DNA from: Gordius sp. MW1
Taxonomy: Eukaryota > Nematomorpha > Gordioida > Gordea > Gordiidae
Assembly: GCA_964036665.1 (NCBI GenBank)
Contig: OZ038532.1
Span: forward strand, 1,488,001 to 1,552,000
Direction of reading: 5' to 3'
Length of the DNA stretch: 64,000 nt
The number at the start of each line of letters is the position of its first letter. The first letter of the stretch is position 1. Below are positions 22,256 through 34,639 of this stretch, piece after piece. The translations under genes were made by a program, and so were the position numbers. The notes beneath the pieces are model-generated. The model made no database searches and was not told where the DNA came from. It saw only the letters and a list, made by a program, of their open reading frames with translations.

Positions 22256-22410
22256 TAATATCTAATGATCCATAAAATGCCGAGATCTCGCCTAAAAAAT
22301 CTCGTATGTCTGGTCTCGACAAGGATCAGTGTTTCAAATTCTCGTCTCGTCTCGGTTTTTCGAGTTTAGACAAGACCGAGAATTTTCTTGGCTTTTCCGC
22401 ATCCCTAGTC
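22256..22410 (-). repeat. CTCG-repeat family, inverted copy
   Basis: This contains GAGATCTCG, TCTCGTCTCGTCTCGG and ends TCCGCATCCCTA, the complement of the TAGTGATGCAGAA start. It is a partial copy. Positions 21903-22255, between it and element B, show no gene. Confidence 0.6.
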
Positions 22411-22730
22411 GCGCCCTTTATCAAGTTTCTTTTACAGCTCGGTAAGCAGCATTCTTCGCTATTGCCACGGCTTTTTTCGCGGCTCTCTTTGCTTCCCTTA
22501 CTCTTGATAATCCCCCAATTTTTTTTTTGATTTATGTCATTGTCTATATAGATTTTAATTCTTTCGATAAAATTTTAACCGATTGATCCAACCATCATAA
22601 ATCCCTATTCATAGCTTTGCCTCCTTTGGTATTTCCTAAAACACGAAATGTTTCCTTTACCTTAGTTGCATCTTGCAACTTTCTGCACCCAAGTGTGAGG
22701 AGGCTTTTTGACGATATTTATCAATCGTTA
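22411..22730 (-). pseudogene. RTE-clade LINE fragment
   Basis: The minus strand matches 48620-48910 on the plus strand, including the AAATATCGTCAAAAAGCCTC block and the Lys/Ala-rich AKKAVAIAKNAA-type linker. It is broken by indels. It belongs to the same family as the remnants at 11420-11990 and 47964-50650. Confidence 0.6.
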
Positions 22731-22999
22731 CCGTATCCCTTTATTAAATATTTTATTTAATATAAATAATATAAGAGTGCAAGCGAGTTGGTAAGTAGGC
22801 ACAAACACTTGCCTATATAATGGTGATGAGAAGTTAATTCGCATAAGTAAATTTAATGTAGTATACCGCAAGCTGTATGAAATAATACGATTAAGTCAAC
22901 GTTTAGAAATGAATTTATGTTAGTATGCCGTGTTTTAGTTTCTATAAATAGTCCTTTGGGTAAAAACGGAGTTTATACAAAATTAAAATAAAATTTGGC

Positions 23000-25700
23000 C
23001 AGTGAACTTGGCAACCAGACTTGATGATGGTTGGGTTAGGAAGTGATGTGCTAGGTTTGGTAGAAGAAATGGTAGGTTGGCTTAAATTAAGTTGGTTTGG
23101 CCATTGCTTGTTTGGTTTTGGTAAAAACGAATTATCTGCTTTAGGCTTGAGGAAGCTGGTTTAAACGATCAATTGAGCAGTGTCTTACCTCACATTGTGA
23201 TCTAAATTTAGTGTGCTTTCCGATCACATTGAAAGATCCTTTGTACGAAGGAAGCGTAGTCTGTCAGTCCTAATAAAAGCGTGGCTTGTTATAAACGAAT
23301 TGTCGGAAATTTAATGTTTGATGACCTGGAAGGTGTAAATCGGACCTAATCGAATTGCTATCGAACCCATTGGATGTAATTGGCGGCGTTTATTTCTCAA
23401 TCCAAATGTTGTAAAAACTCCTGGGAGTCTTAAAGAAGTGCGCATACCAACTTAGCCTTAAACAGGCGAGGTCTTCTTTGACTGTGTTGCGAATACCTAG
23501 GAGCACAAGGGGAATAAGGTCAGACTAACGGGTAACGTCCTCTTTTGTGTTAATCTAACTTTTGAGCTGTCGGTGAAAATGCTCTACCATCCCATTGGCT
23601 TGTGGGTGGTAGGCTATTGTGGTAATATGGTGATACCCTAGAAAAATAGAAAGAAGTTTAAAAAGGACTGTTTGGAATTGCGGCCTCCGGTCTGTGTTTA
23701 AATCGCTGGAACACCAAAGTTGGCTATCCAGTGTATTAAAAATGTGCGTGCAACGGTTTCGGCTGTCATTAATGAAAATTGCAATCTGCCATCGGGTGAA
23801 ACGATCAACGGCCTTAAAAATTACGTGTCTATTTACCTTACATTTTTGATATGCAATGCATTACTAGCAAATTGAAAACAAATTTGATCGCACATTTTGG
23901 TTCATTCTCGACCAGACGAAACGTTTGGAATTAGTTTAAGTGTTAGGCGTAAAGCTGGGTGAGATAGACTATATAGTTGATAAAAAACTGTGCGTCGGAG
24001 CGTCTTAGGTACTAAACGTATCGAAATCATTGTAGATGATCGCACATAATAGTTAAATTTATACCTGGAATTAAGCATTGTTCCAGTTTAAGTCTTTCGA
24101 GCTCTTCTATTTGATGTTGTTATTGTTTTAGTGTCATCGCAATTATTCCATGATTGATGTGTTTGGTTGTCAAATGGTATCGATTCGTGACAAAGTGTCT
24201 GCTACTATAAACGCATTATTTTTAACTTTAATAAACTGTATAGCTAACGTAAATTTTGAGATACAGTCTAGTCGTCGTATTTCACGCGGCGAAAAATTAT
24301 CGGATTTAGAAATGAGAGCGTAATTTAACAGTTTGTGATCAGTAAAAATTGTAAAATCACGACCTTTTGAAATGTGGCGGTTATGTTAATTGAGAGGTAA
24401 ATTGCTAGCAATTCGCTTCCGAATGTGCTGTATTGAGTTTGTGTTTTGCTTAATTTGAGGGAAACAAAAAGGAGAAATGATTTCCCTTTGTACGATTTGA
24501 TGTAAAACGGCTCCGATCCACTAAATTTTTAAGGATTGAGATTCAATCGAGGATTATGTTCTGCGTCATTCAAGGGTCCTTTTGCGTTATTGAGGAGGTC
24601 AGTCAGTGGTTGTAGGAGGAGTGCACAATTAGGCAAAAATGCATTTACCATTCCCACGAAACGACGTAGATGTGTCATAGTGGTCGTGGGGGCGAAATTT
24701 TAAATTGCTGAGTTATTCTATGGTATTGGCGTTAAACCTTATGGATAACGTAATGTCCTAGAAAATCTATCGAAGAACATCCCCACTCACATTTATTTAA
24801 ATTAATTTTTGTATAAAACTTTCTTAATTGTCTAAAAACTTTATGTAAGTGGTCTAAATGTTTGCTAGTTGATGTAATTGCGATTAAAATATCGTCCAAA
24901 TATGCAAAGGTTTGAGACCACGGAGAGCTTGGTCGATGAAGCTTTGAAAGGTTTGAGCAGCTTTATGTAACCCAAAAGGCCTGACCAAAAATTCATAAAG
25001 ACCGAAAGGTGTGGTCACTGCAGTCTTTGCGATGTCATCCCAGGCTACGGGTATTTGATGGTAAGCTCTGACTTTATCTATTTTTGTATTGATAGTTCGA
25101 CTGGGTTAATTTAGAAATCTTGCAGGTGTGGTAAGGGATAACGATCCGGTATCGTTAAAACGTTAAGGGCTCGGTAATCTCCACACGGTCGTCAATCTCC
25201 TGGAGTTATTGCTGGAACCTTGTGAAGTGGAGAACTTGAAGGGCTTTTTGAATGTTATATTATGCCGTGTTCGAGCATGTGAGCCAACTCTTGTTTGTCT
25301 ATATTTAGCTTGGCACAAGCGTCTAGGTTCGACATAAACGGTCGTCCCTGTGTATTATGTATGAGGTGGACTATATGGTGGCATGTGACCTGTAATTTGG
25401 ATGGTCATAAATATCGGGAAATTCTTCCAACACATTTTTAAAATAAGGTAAATCAACTTTCATTGCCAGTTGTAAATTATACAAATTCGAATCACTATAT
25501 CGCCTAAAAGTTAAAGTAGCTAAGGGTCTCAAAAACATTTACGACGTATATCTAGGAGGAGGGACGTTATAATGATTTACAAAATCTACCCCGATAGTAG
25601 GTGTCTTTACGTCTGCGATTAAAATCCATTGAAACTTTCTCCACAAACTAAGGTTTATATCTAATGATTTTTTACCATAGGTCCCAACAAAGATTAAATC
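23000..25700 (-). pseudogene. Ty3/gypsy-like pol remnant E
   Basis: Reading right to left on the minus strand, the order is: a protease-like stretch GVDFVNHYNVPPP (about 25570-25610); an RT lead with LDACAKLNIDKQELAHMLE (about 25265-25330); CGDYRALNVL and DRYPLPHLQDF (about 25110-25190); the [11 protein letters not shown] block (about 25040-25090); [14 protein letters not shown]; then [16 protein letters not shown] (about 24860-24910). RNase H debris follows near 24230-24520. An integrase third-motif region TTIAYHPQANGMVEHF lies at about 23570-23640. YLDD is retained but stops and shifts are numerous. LTRs were not identified. The protease end abuts the mariner at 25708. Confidence 0.8.
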
Positions 25701-25707
25701 CTTTTTA

Positions 25708-26962
25708 AAGGTTGAGGAGAAAGTTCGGTAGGGTGCAACACATGTTGCATTATTTTATCGATTTTATGCTTCTGATGAAATATATAATATTCATTAAGTA
25801 GAACTCTTTCCCCTTTTTAAAAAATTTAGTTTTTTATAACTTTTGCGACGTCAAAATGGAGTATCCAAACGGTAAAAATTAACATTTTCGACACCTGCTA
25901 TTCTTCGGTTTTCATCGTGGTCAAAACGCTGCTGAAACAGCCCGAGACATTTGTAAAGTATACGGAGAAGGTGTCATAGTTGAGTCTACACGCAAAAATG
26001 GTTCGCAAAGTTCAAAAATGGCGATTTTGACATCGCTGACAAGCCCCGTAGCGGAAGACCCTCGGAATTCGACGAAGAGTGTCTCAGAGCACTTTTGAAG
26101 GAGGACGGTCGCCAAACAAGTCGTGAATCGGCGGTAATAATGAAGTTTGATCAGAAAACCATCCTAAATCATCTTCATTCGATGGGATTTGCCGAAAAAT
26201 TGGGATCTTGGATGCCTCACGAGCTTAACAAAAGCCACAAAGAAAATCGCCTTCAAATTGCTTCTCAACATCTCGCCCGTCATCACCCGCGGTCATAAAC
26301 AGCGCTTTTTGTACCGAATCGTCACGGGAGATGAGAAATGGTGTTTGTACGTAAATTTGAAGCAAAGAAAGGAGTGGGTGGCTCCTGAAGCGACTCCAAA
26401 GCCGAGGGTCAAGCCTGACCTCCATCCAAAAAAGACCATGATCTGCGTTTGGTGGGACTGGTTCTGCATTGGGAAATTCTGGAAAGAAATGCCACGGTCA
26501 ACAAGGAGCTCTATATATCCCAGCTACACCGCATGAATGAGGCTATTCGACTCAAAAGACCCCATCGACAAGGCCAGACCATACCCCTTCACGACATCGC
26601 AAGGCCCCATGTTGCTCAAGTCGTAAAAACCGCACTCCAAGAGCTCGAATGGGAGGTCCTTCAGCATCCACCATATTCTCTGGACCTTGCACCGACGGAT
26701 TACCATATTTTCCGCTCTCTCTCGAACCATATAAGGGACGTTACCTTGGACGTAGAGGGCCTTAAAAACTGGCTCAACAACTTCTTCGATACCAGACCGG
26801 TCGATTTTTGGCGTAATGGCATCGAAAAATTGGTCAAAGGGTGGGAGGAGGTCGTAAACAGCAACGGCGAATGTATTATTGAATAAGTTATTGTTATAAC
26901 AATAAATAATCGTTAAATAAAAGACTTTGATAAAAACTCTACGAACTTTTTCCTCAACCTAA
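25708..26962 (+). mobile_element. mariner transposon
   Basis: Inverted ends match: GGTTGAGGAGAAAGTTCG near 25710, and the complement of CGAACTTTTTCCTCAACC at 26942-26959. TA flanks lie at 25706-25707 and 26963-26964. The 1.25 kb length fits the mariner family, and one transposase remnant fills it. Confidence 0.85.
25857..26886 (+). pseudogene. mariner transposase (D,D34D), frame-broken
   Basis: The N-terminal paired helix-turn-helix region includes GQNAAETARDICKVYGE, WFAKFKNGDFDI and DKPRSGRPSE, followed by the second recognition helix and WMPHELNKSHKENR (a variant of the WVPHEL linker motif). The catalytic domain shows GDEKW with the first Asp, HDIARPH with the second, and DLAPTDYHIF with the third. 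The last two are spaced D34D as in mariners. A stop at about 25882, a frame change near 26290 and another near 26450 break the enzyme. All catalytic Asp residues remain, so inactivation is fairly recent. The last frame ends at 26886. Confidence 0.88.
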
Positions 26963-27039
26963 TAATTTTGCTGGTCGTAGCCTAGCGTTATCGTAGTTAG
27001 GCCCGTTGTCAGGTTATTTTAATTCTTATGTTTTAAAAC

Positions 27040-27300
27040 TAGATTTTTTGATTTTTAAAAACATTTTGATTTCTATATATTTTACGTTTTATAACTATTT
27101 ACATTAGTTAATTTATATATATTTTTTATGTTTAAACCTAGATTTGTTGACTTATATAAATTTTTTATATTTTAAAACTAGATTTGTTGACTTGTATACA
27201 TTTTTTATGTTTCTAAAACTAGATTTGCTGACTTATATATATATTTTATGTTCTTAAACTAGATTTGTTTACCAATATATATATATATTTGTTTTTTATT
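27040..27300. repeat. AT-rich tandem repeat, about 60 bp period
   Basis: Four to five imperfect units carry AAACTAGATTTGTTGACTTA followed by a T-rich spacer ending TTTTTATGTT. Related units recur at 40255-40420, just before the Helitron end at 40432. No coding sequence is seen. Confidence 0.7.
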
Positions 27301-27494
27301 GGTATATAATTATAATGTAAATAAAACAAACATAACAAATTTTTATTTACACATGTGATTTATAAAATAAAATGATTGTAAGACGCAAGTATTAACATTC
27401 CATATAAAGACAAATTTTTGTTCGGGGGTAAATATAAGGACCAATTTATATTGTGTATTAGCTACATAAAAGATTATATATAACAACACAAAAT

Positions 27495-27895
27495 ACAAAA
27501 TGTAGATGGAATAAATTGACCTATGTAAAGAATTTAGTATAATGTTTTAATTTAAGATAAATAAACATACTAAAATTAAAAGTAAGGCAAGCTTTATAAC
27601 ATCATAAAATAAAAAATGTAGATGTAATAAATTAATCTATGTAAAGAATTGAGTCTGATATTTGAATTTAAGATAAATTCACATACTATAATCAAAAGTA
27701 AGGCAAGCTTTATAACACAAAATGTAGAGGAATAAATGGACCTATGTAAAGAATTTAGTATGATGTTTAAAATAAATAAACATACTATAATCAAAAGTAA
27801 GGCAAGCTTTGTAAAATGTAGATGTAATAAATTTTGTATATATTCAGATATTAACAAAACATTTGACCTATGTAAAGAATTTAGATAATTCGTAT
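27495..27895. repeat. AT-rich tandem repeat, about 110-120 bp period
   Basis: Imperfect units share AAAATGTAGATG, CCTATGTAAAGAATT, AAATAAACATACTA and AAAAGTAAGGCAAGCTTT. The 121-residue minus-strand open frame here is repetitive and is a by-product. The next 1.3 kb (27900-29209) has no recognised gene. An R1-like GC-richer piece lies at about 28140-28345 and ends CCTACGCCACTG, the end motif of the 6239 element family. Confidence 0.65.
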
Positions 27896-29217
27896 ATATT
27901 ACGTATGGAGAATAGAATATGGAGAATGGAATAATATCTATCCTCTGTTGAAATTCCAAATGACTTGTTTACACACAAATATCACGCGTTTTTTTACGCT
28001 TTAAATTTGGCGTTACAACAATTTTAACCAATGGCTTATCTGGTGAAAATCACGTGATCTTGTTTACTTTTACGCTTGTAGCTAATTGCTGCGCTTTATT
28101 GCTATGTTAAACTTTATTATTGTTGAATTATATAACCGTACACCGGCTCGAGCTCATTTGGTTATCCTAAAGCTCGTCCGAGCCTGGCCCTTGCCGTCCA
28201 CAGGTCGGAATTTTTTAATTTCAATTTTGCCGAAGCCAACTATATGTCATGATCACCACAGGAGATTTTGAAAATAATTATACTAAACGATGGCGATCAT
28301 TAACTTTCAGTTGCATTTTATCATACCCCCTGCCTACGCCACTGTTTTCATGTTAAAATTTACACTTTTCTACCCTTTAATATCAAATGTATTAAGTAAA
28401 ATACTGTCTCCAAAAATTTTTAATATGGTCATCAGCAAGTTTTCATGCTACAATGTTATCACGATGTAACATACAAATCCCATTACAACCCAAATTAACC
28501 ACTCACTATTGTTTTAAATATGAGGCAAAATTTTGTTGCATTTTACATCTTATCTGATCTGTTAAATTAAAGATCCTTTAATCATGTGCTTAGAAGAGTT
28601 GGGGACAAGGCAAGGCATACCTTAATGTCGGTTTTGAAAATTATAACACCTCGCACCGTGAAATTTGATGTTATGAGAATTAACAAGTTTAATTAATCAA
28701 TTTTAATGTACATTAAAAAAAGTAGTTTATATATGTAAATATATTGTTTTTTAACCAGCCCATTAAATTATTTTGAAGTCATGACTAACGATTTCGCTAG
28801 ATCTTGGAATGGGCGCACAGGACATAACCATTGGCTGGAGGTGGAGTCATTCAGGTGTTTATAATCGTATTTAATATTGGAATTTATAATTTAAATAACA
28901 GTATTTCTCAAATTATGGTCAAATAACATATTCAAATGCGTTATAGGCTTGCCAAATAACATTAAAACTTTTTGCTATTAATAATTTAAGCATTCATTAT
29001 ATTTTTTAACTTATTTAAATATGTGAACGCGTCAATGATGTGTTTTTTATTAAAATGCATAACAGATTTGTTAGTGATTTAAAGGCTATAAACTTAAGCC
29101 AATATTACTTTGATCATTAACAATAAAATTTACTAACAAAATTTTGTAATTTTACCACCAAATTGCGTTACCATATTGAAATGTTACCGAAAAATAGTTT
29201 GAAATTAATATAGTCAG

Positions 29218-32042
29218 CAGAGCTGTTAAGAACTAGTTTATTTTGAACTAGTTCATAGAACTAGTTCATTTTTTTCTGAACTTAGAACTGAACTAGTTAC
29301 CTTCCCAAAAATTTGAACTGTGAACTTGAACTAGTTCATTTTTTTAAGATTGAACTTGAACTTGAACTAGTTATTTTTTTTCTAATTCTGAACTTGAACT
29401 TGAGCTATACAATGTAATTGAACTAGTTCATCACAAATATATTATTTAAAATAAATTTATAAGCCGAGTGTATATGCGTCAACAATTTGACGTGCATGGT
29501 CTTGTCGGTAATCATACAGACACACAGTAACCGCAAATTTTTGATTTTAAAAACACAAAATTTTTTAGAAAAGATGGATACCATTTCTGAAGTAGATAAT
29601 AGGAACGAGGCAGCTCAATCTACCTTTTTACCTTGGCCTTCAATGGAAGAATACTTCAAATATGTATCTTCAGATAAAGATTCATTCAAAGTTAAGTGCA
29701 AACTATGCACTAAAGTTGTGGCGGCTTCAAGAACCTCAACAGCCAATTTATGGAGACAAATAAAGGTAATAAGAATAACGTATTATAATTTATAATATAA
29801 AATCTAGGTGTCTCACTATCAAAAACATGATGAGATTAAGAAGGCTGTCAAGAATAAGGCTGGAAAAAGTTGTGAAGCTAACAAAAAGTTAACACAGACC
29901 TTAATTGACAGGCCTTTAAACCAAAATTCCCCAATGGCCATTATCAAATATATAATCAATGGTAATCAACCATTTTCGCTATGTGATGATGAGCACTTCA
30001 ATGAATTGTTGAGGGCTTTTAATCCAAAAGCAAAAACAATTTGTAGGCAAACACTCACAGGGAAGGTGATGAAATTTGCTGCAAAGATGAAAGATACAGT
30101 TAGAACAAAGTTAATGGCACCCAAGTATGTATGTACAAATGCAGACTGTTGGACAGCATTTAATAAGTACTTATTAATTTCTCTAAAATTGTCAATTTAT
30201 TTTTTTTGTTAGGTCATTTATTGGGGTAACAGCTCATTGGATAGACGATGAGAGTCTTAAAAGAGTTGATGCAGTTCTAGCCTGCAAATGTTTAGAGGGG
30301 AGGCACTCTTTTGATGTTATATGCAAATCCCTTACTCAAATTTACAAAGAGTACCATATTCAAAACAAAAATATCTGTACAATTACTGACAACGGATCTA
30401 ATTTCGTTAAAGCATTCAGGTACTATTTATATAATTCTTCTTTCCTAACTTTTATATAGGATTTTTAATGAAAATGATGAGATGCAGGAGGAAGTAGTAT
30501 CTCTTAAGGATATACTTGATCGGGCTGGTTTAGAGGGACATAATCAAAATGATTATGATTTATCTACCCAAACATAAGAGATGTGCTTGTCACACCCTAA
30601 ATCTGATTACTACAAGTGATGTTAACAAGCTTTTGAAAAACAATAATGCGTTTACTAAATTATATAATTCTTCATTCTGTAAGTGCCAGGCACTTTGGAA
30701 CCTCAATAGCAGATCCACATTATCGGCACAAACCATACGTAACCGTTTTGGGTGTAATATACCCTACCCTGTAGTAACTAGATGGAATTCAACATTTGAT
30801 TCCATCTCTGTTATAATAAAAATGATTCAAAATAAGCCTAGTGATTTTCATACTCTCTGTGATGAATTGAGGCTTGAAAGGCTTTCTTTGGAAGAATCAA
30901 ATTTTTTACAGGAATATCACTTAGTGAGTCATTATTTTAAATTTATTTAATTTTTTTAAGGTAATGGAGCCACTTGCTAAGGCCCTTGAAATTTTGCAGG
31001 GGCAAACATACATGTATATGGCTTATTATACACCTACCATAAGCCAGATTCAGTTATGTCTGCAGAATAGGGTAAACTTAAAATGGGCTCAACCATTAAA
31101 AGATGCTATTTTGAAAGGAATAAACATCAGGTATCAAATATAAATGGATTCTAATATATAAATCATATGGTTTTAAGATTTCCTGATCTCTATGATGAGG
31201 AAAATATTATTGCAGCTGTCCTGCATCCAATTTTTAAGACAGACTGGGCTTGGATCCGGTCACCAGAAAATGTGGAGGAAAGGTCCAGAATCTTAAAAGC
31301 AATAAATTTACTAGTGCCTCAAACAACTGATAATATGGAGGTGCATGATACACAGAATGGTTTAGATTTTTTTGATATAATACGTGAGAATTCTAATAAA
31401 GAAACAATTGAAGACTATATTAAATTAAATAATACCTCATTCGATGAATTTCCCAATCTAAAACAAATTTTTATAAAATTTAATGTTTGCCTCCCATCTA
31501 GTGCTCCAGTTGAAAGGCTTTTCAGTCTGGGAAAGCTTATATTTGGAGATAAACGTACTTGTTTATTAAACGATAATTTTGAGAACAATATTTTATTAAA
31601 GTCCAATGGACATCTACTTTCACATGATTTTTATTGTAAATTATAATTGTATATTGTTTGTATGTAATAAAGATTTTAAACATTGTATAGTTGATGATTT
31701 TGTTATATATGAATATTTCCTTAAATTAGATTTTCAAATATATAATAAACTTTGAAATTTATTTAAAATTTTGGATAGCTCTCAAAAAAACTGATTTTAA
31801 TTTAGGAATCATTGCCTAAATTAAAACTTTATCATATTTAAAAAAATGAACTGAACTTTAACTAGTTATTTTTGTAAAATTGAACTATTAACTTGAACTA
31901 GTTACATTTTTTCCTACATGAACTTGAACTTGAACTAGTTACTTTTGAAAAAAAAATGAACTTGAACTTGAACTAATGATTTTTTCAAATTGAACTATGA
32001 ACTTGAACTAGTTCGTAACATAGATGAACTTTAACAGCTCTG
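29218..32042 (+). mobile_element. hAT transposon, near-complete
   Basis: An 8-bp target duplication ATAGTCAG lies at 29210-29217 and 32043-32050. It fits the hAT preference (T at 2, A at 7). Terminal inverted repeats are CAGAGCTGTTAA and TTAACAGCTCTG. Both subterminal zones (29230-29440 and 31850-32030) carry many GAACTTGAACTAGTT-type repeats, likely transposase binding sites. One transposase gene fills the centre. Total 2825 bp. Confidence 0.95.
29574..31646 (+). pseudogene. hAT transposase, six exons, one frameshift
   Basis: Exons by GT-AG rules and protein continuity are 29574-29765, 29808-30166, 30213-30419, 30460-30923, 30961-31130 and 31178-31646. The introns are 42, 46, 40, 37 and 47 bp. 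The N-terminal BED-type zinc finger includes KVKCKLCTKVV and a SHYQKHDE end. The catalytic part includes GVTAHWID, ITDNGSNFVKAF, KRCACHTLNL and TRWNSTFDS. The C-terminal dimerisation region has LPSSAPVERLFSLG. The joined exons total 1861 bp, one base over a multiple of three. A one-base frameshift is placed near 30560, between the EGHNQND stretch and LPKHKR. Apart from that, no stop was seen. Confidence 0.9.
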
Positions 32043-32062
32043 ATAGTCAGTGATTGGGCAAT

Positions 32063-32165
32063 TGGCTATTAACTTTAGGTAATTTTACTTTAACCTTAAA
32101 ATATCGTAAAAGAGATAAAAACCATTTGGCCGACGTAATGTCGCGTTTGGGCGAAGACACAAAAA
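32063..32165 (+). pseudogene. Ty3/gypsy RNase H end fragment
   Basis: In frame, this reads NWLLTLGNFTLTLKYRK and then NHLADVMSRLGED, the conserved C-terminal end of gypsy RNase H. It lies just beyond the hAT target duplication, so the hAT probably landed in or beside an old LTR element. From 32170 to 33600 there is no recognised gene, apart from GC-rich R1-like pieces near 32400-32480 and 33430-33530. Confidence 0.65.
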
Positions 32166-33603
32166 AAAGGTTATGGATTCATCTTTGAGTTGCTATATTG
32201 TTAGTGGACATGTAATTTAGTATTAACATAATTGATTTTAAGCATGTTGTGACCCGTAACCAGCCAGCCAGTTAGAATGACATGTATGCAATATATTCGA
32301 TATTATTGTAAGCAGGCGCATAACAGGATTTATCAAAAGTGAGAAGCTGTCAAAAAAATTATAACACCTTTATTTGTAATAAAATAAAGATCAAAAACCA
32401 AAAAGTATGGCCTGCCGGGTTCGCTCAGTCTGGGCCGGGCAAGCAACTGTCGTAAATTTAGGTACGCCCAAACGGGCACCTCAAGATTCGCGCTTAATGA
32501 AAGCTGTGCTTTTTGTCACTTTTTATTTGATTGTAATAATATTAATAATTCATCGTAAGTCTATTCCAAAAAATTGAGAATTAAATAAAAAATCAATCAA
32601 ATTTTTGACAAAATAAATGCAAAAAATAAAAAATTTATTTTAGGCCGTACAATTCAGAACTCTTTAATTATTTATGCATGGCTAGGCGAACTCTTAAAAG
32701 GTTGGGGCGGGCCTTGAAATTTAGTTATCAGACCGAGCGACCGAAAAATTAGACAAATTCGACCTATGATAAAGGTATAAAATCTGTGTACTATGGAATG
32801 ATAAACCTTATAATAAAATAGTCATTTGATTTTTCTTTTAACCAGCTGCAGCATGTCCGATAATTTTTTAATGACGCTATATATCTTGTCATAATAGTTT
32901 TTTAAATAAGTTTTAATCTCCTGAGTTCGGAAAAACTTCGCTCATTGGTCCATGTGATGTTATGAAGACAAAAAAGTGTGGTAATAATAGGCAATGTTTC
33001 ATTGATAATTTAGAAGTTAAGCTCTTAGCGTGTCAAGAGCATTTTGGGACGACAGGTCTTTTTAAGCTTTAGACAAAGCTTTATACCATGATTTAATTTC
33101 TAATTTAGAGTAGATGTATGTGTCATTTAAATCAATAGAGTAAATTTCGGCCAAAAAATATTTCTGAGTTTGTGGCACTATAGCTTAGGAATTTATAAAA
33201 GAACAAGATTGAAAGTTAGTTATAATTTGTTTTTTTATCGAAAACCATCGATTTATTTATTAATGGAGGGTCATATGTCAAACTTGATAGTCACATATTC
33301 CCTTGTGCCCTCCTTCAAAATCTTCTTCAATTCTTAGATCCTACTTATGTGTACCTCAACCAATGAGCAAGAGAACTTAGAGACCTACAACGGACATTCT
33401 TAGGTCAATCCACTGCCTTTTCAAAATATTAAAAGCCCGGGCCCGGTCCAAGCACTTTAAATTAATCAATAATTGATCCGCGTCTGGCCCACTAATTTTT
33501 TACAAAGCCTGAACTCGGCCTAAGCCAGTATATTATATTTTTATTTTGCTTATTTTTATATTCAATTGTAGTTTTTTATTAAAAGCAATACATATGTTAA
33601 AAA

Positions 33604-33673
33604 GGTCTGGGGTCCAGTCTTCAAACCTGTAGTCGCTTAACGGCGAAGTGGTTCGATTCCATCTATCCGGGAC
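33604..33673 (+). tRNA. Selenocysteine tRNA-like sequence, 5' truncated
   Basis: GGTCTGGGGTCCAG at the start, the anticodon-loop region CTTCAAACCTGTAG (UCA anticodon), a variable arm pairing TCGC with GCGA, a T arm GTGGTTCGATTCCAT and a 3' acceptor strand CTATCCGGG with A follow the order of animal tRNA-Sec. The 5' acceptor strand and first D-stem strand are missing, since the sequence before 33604 is unrelated AT-rich DNA. No T-run terminator follows. The anticodon stem has one mismatch. It is most likely a truncated pseudogene or tRNA-derived repeat, not a working gene. Confidence 0.6.
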
Positions 33674-34263
33674 TAATAATAAACCCTCAGGAAGAAAAAA
33701 GGAGTTATTTATAATAAGGTATCAACAAACGAAAAAAAATTTTATCACATTTTTTTGGTATCGACAAACGAAAGAAAAAAAATAATTATTTTTGGAACTA
33801 AATTTTTTAAAAATCGCTCGTAGAGGGGAAAAATTATTTTTCATTTATTTATTTTTAACTTATATTAGTTTTTTTACGAGTTTTTATCTGCCAGTTTACT
33901 CCGGTCTTTCAACTAAATTTTACTCAAAAAGTTATAAAAATCGTTAATTAGCAAAAATAGAAGTGAAAAATTACGCGTATGTGCGTATGTGTGTGAGGGG
34001 GTTGTATATATAAATTATTGATTTTTATTATATATCAGTATGCGTGATCGGTAAATAATAATATAAGGGCGCAAAGATAACACACGTAAGGGAAATTTAA
34101 TTTAACACAAAGCAGGTGGTGGGGGGTGGGGGCGACAAAAATATAGATATTTCAGGTTTTACAAATTTGTTTCGCCATTGTATGTGCATTATATCATAGT
34201 GTTTTGTAACTTAATATATTTTAATGTAGTACTCATCTTTTCTTATCCATTATTTGTCACAAT

Positions 34264-34385
34264 GATCGTCGCACTAGAATGATGGATAAATACGGGGAAA
34301 AGAGAACAGACTTACATATGCTCTTTATCGACTTGGAGAAAGCTTATGACACGGTTTTTTCTTGGTCCCTCATTGACATTTAAAA
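34264..34385 (+). pseudogene. RTE-clade LINE RT fragment
   Basis: It encodes KRTDLHMLFIDLEKAYDTV, the conserved RTE reverse transcriptase motif around the first catalytic Asp, similar to 49625-49690. No more than about 40 residues are preserved. Flanking 33680-34260 and 34390-34640 have no recognised gene. Confidence 0.65.
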
Positions 34386-34639
34386 GGCATCTATTTGGTA
34401 TATACAATATATAGTATATTCACAAGGATAAAATACCTAAAGGTTAAGTACAGAGACGTAAGTGATAAACCTTGCTAATCAAATACACATTTTAGGTACA
34501 TCACAAATCAATTAAATTAACACAATTTGAATACATTACATTATTCCCCCCTTTACAGGTGACTCCCATCATAGCGGTCAGGTGGTTAACCCTTTTGTCA
34601 TTTAGAATGTTTCTCTCAGAGACCGCACCAGGATCTATT

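Noticed and set aside
27594-27959. 121-residue minus-strand protein with repeats
   Set aside because: It tracks the AT-rich tandem repeat and has no domain-like composition.
34264-34385. Host gene exon
   Set aside because: The conserved motif is that of RTE reverse transcriptase and no flanking exons were found.
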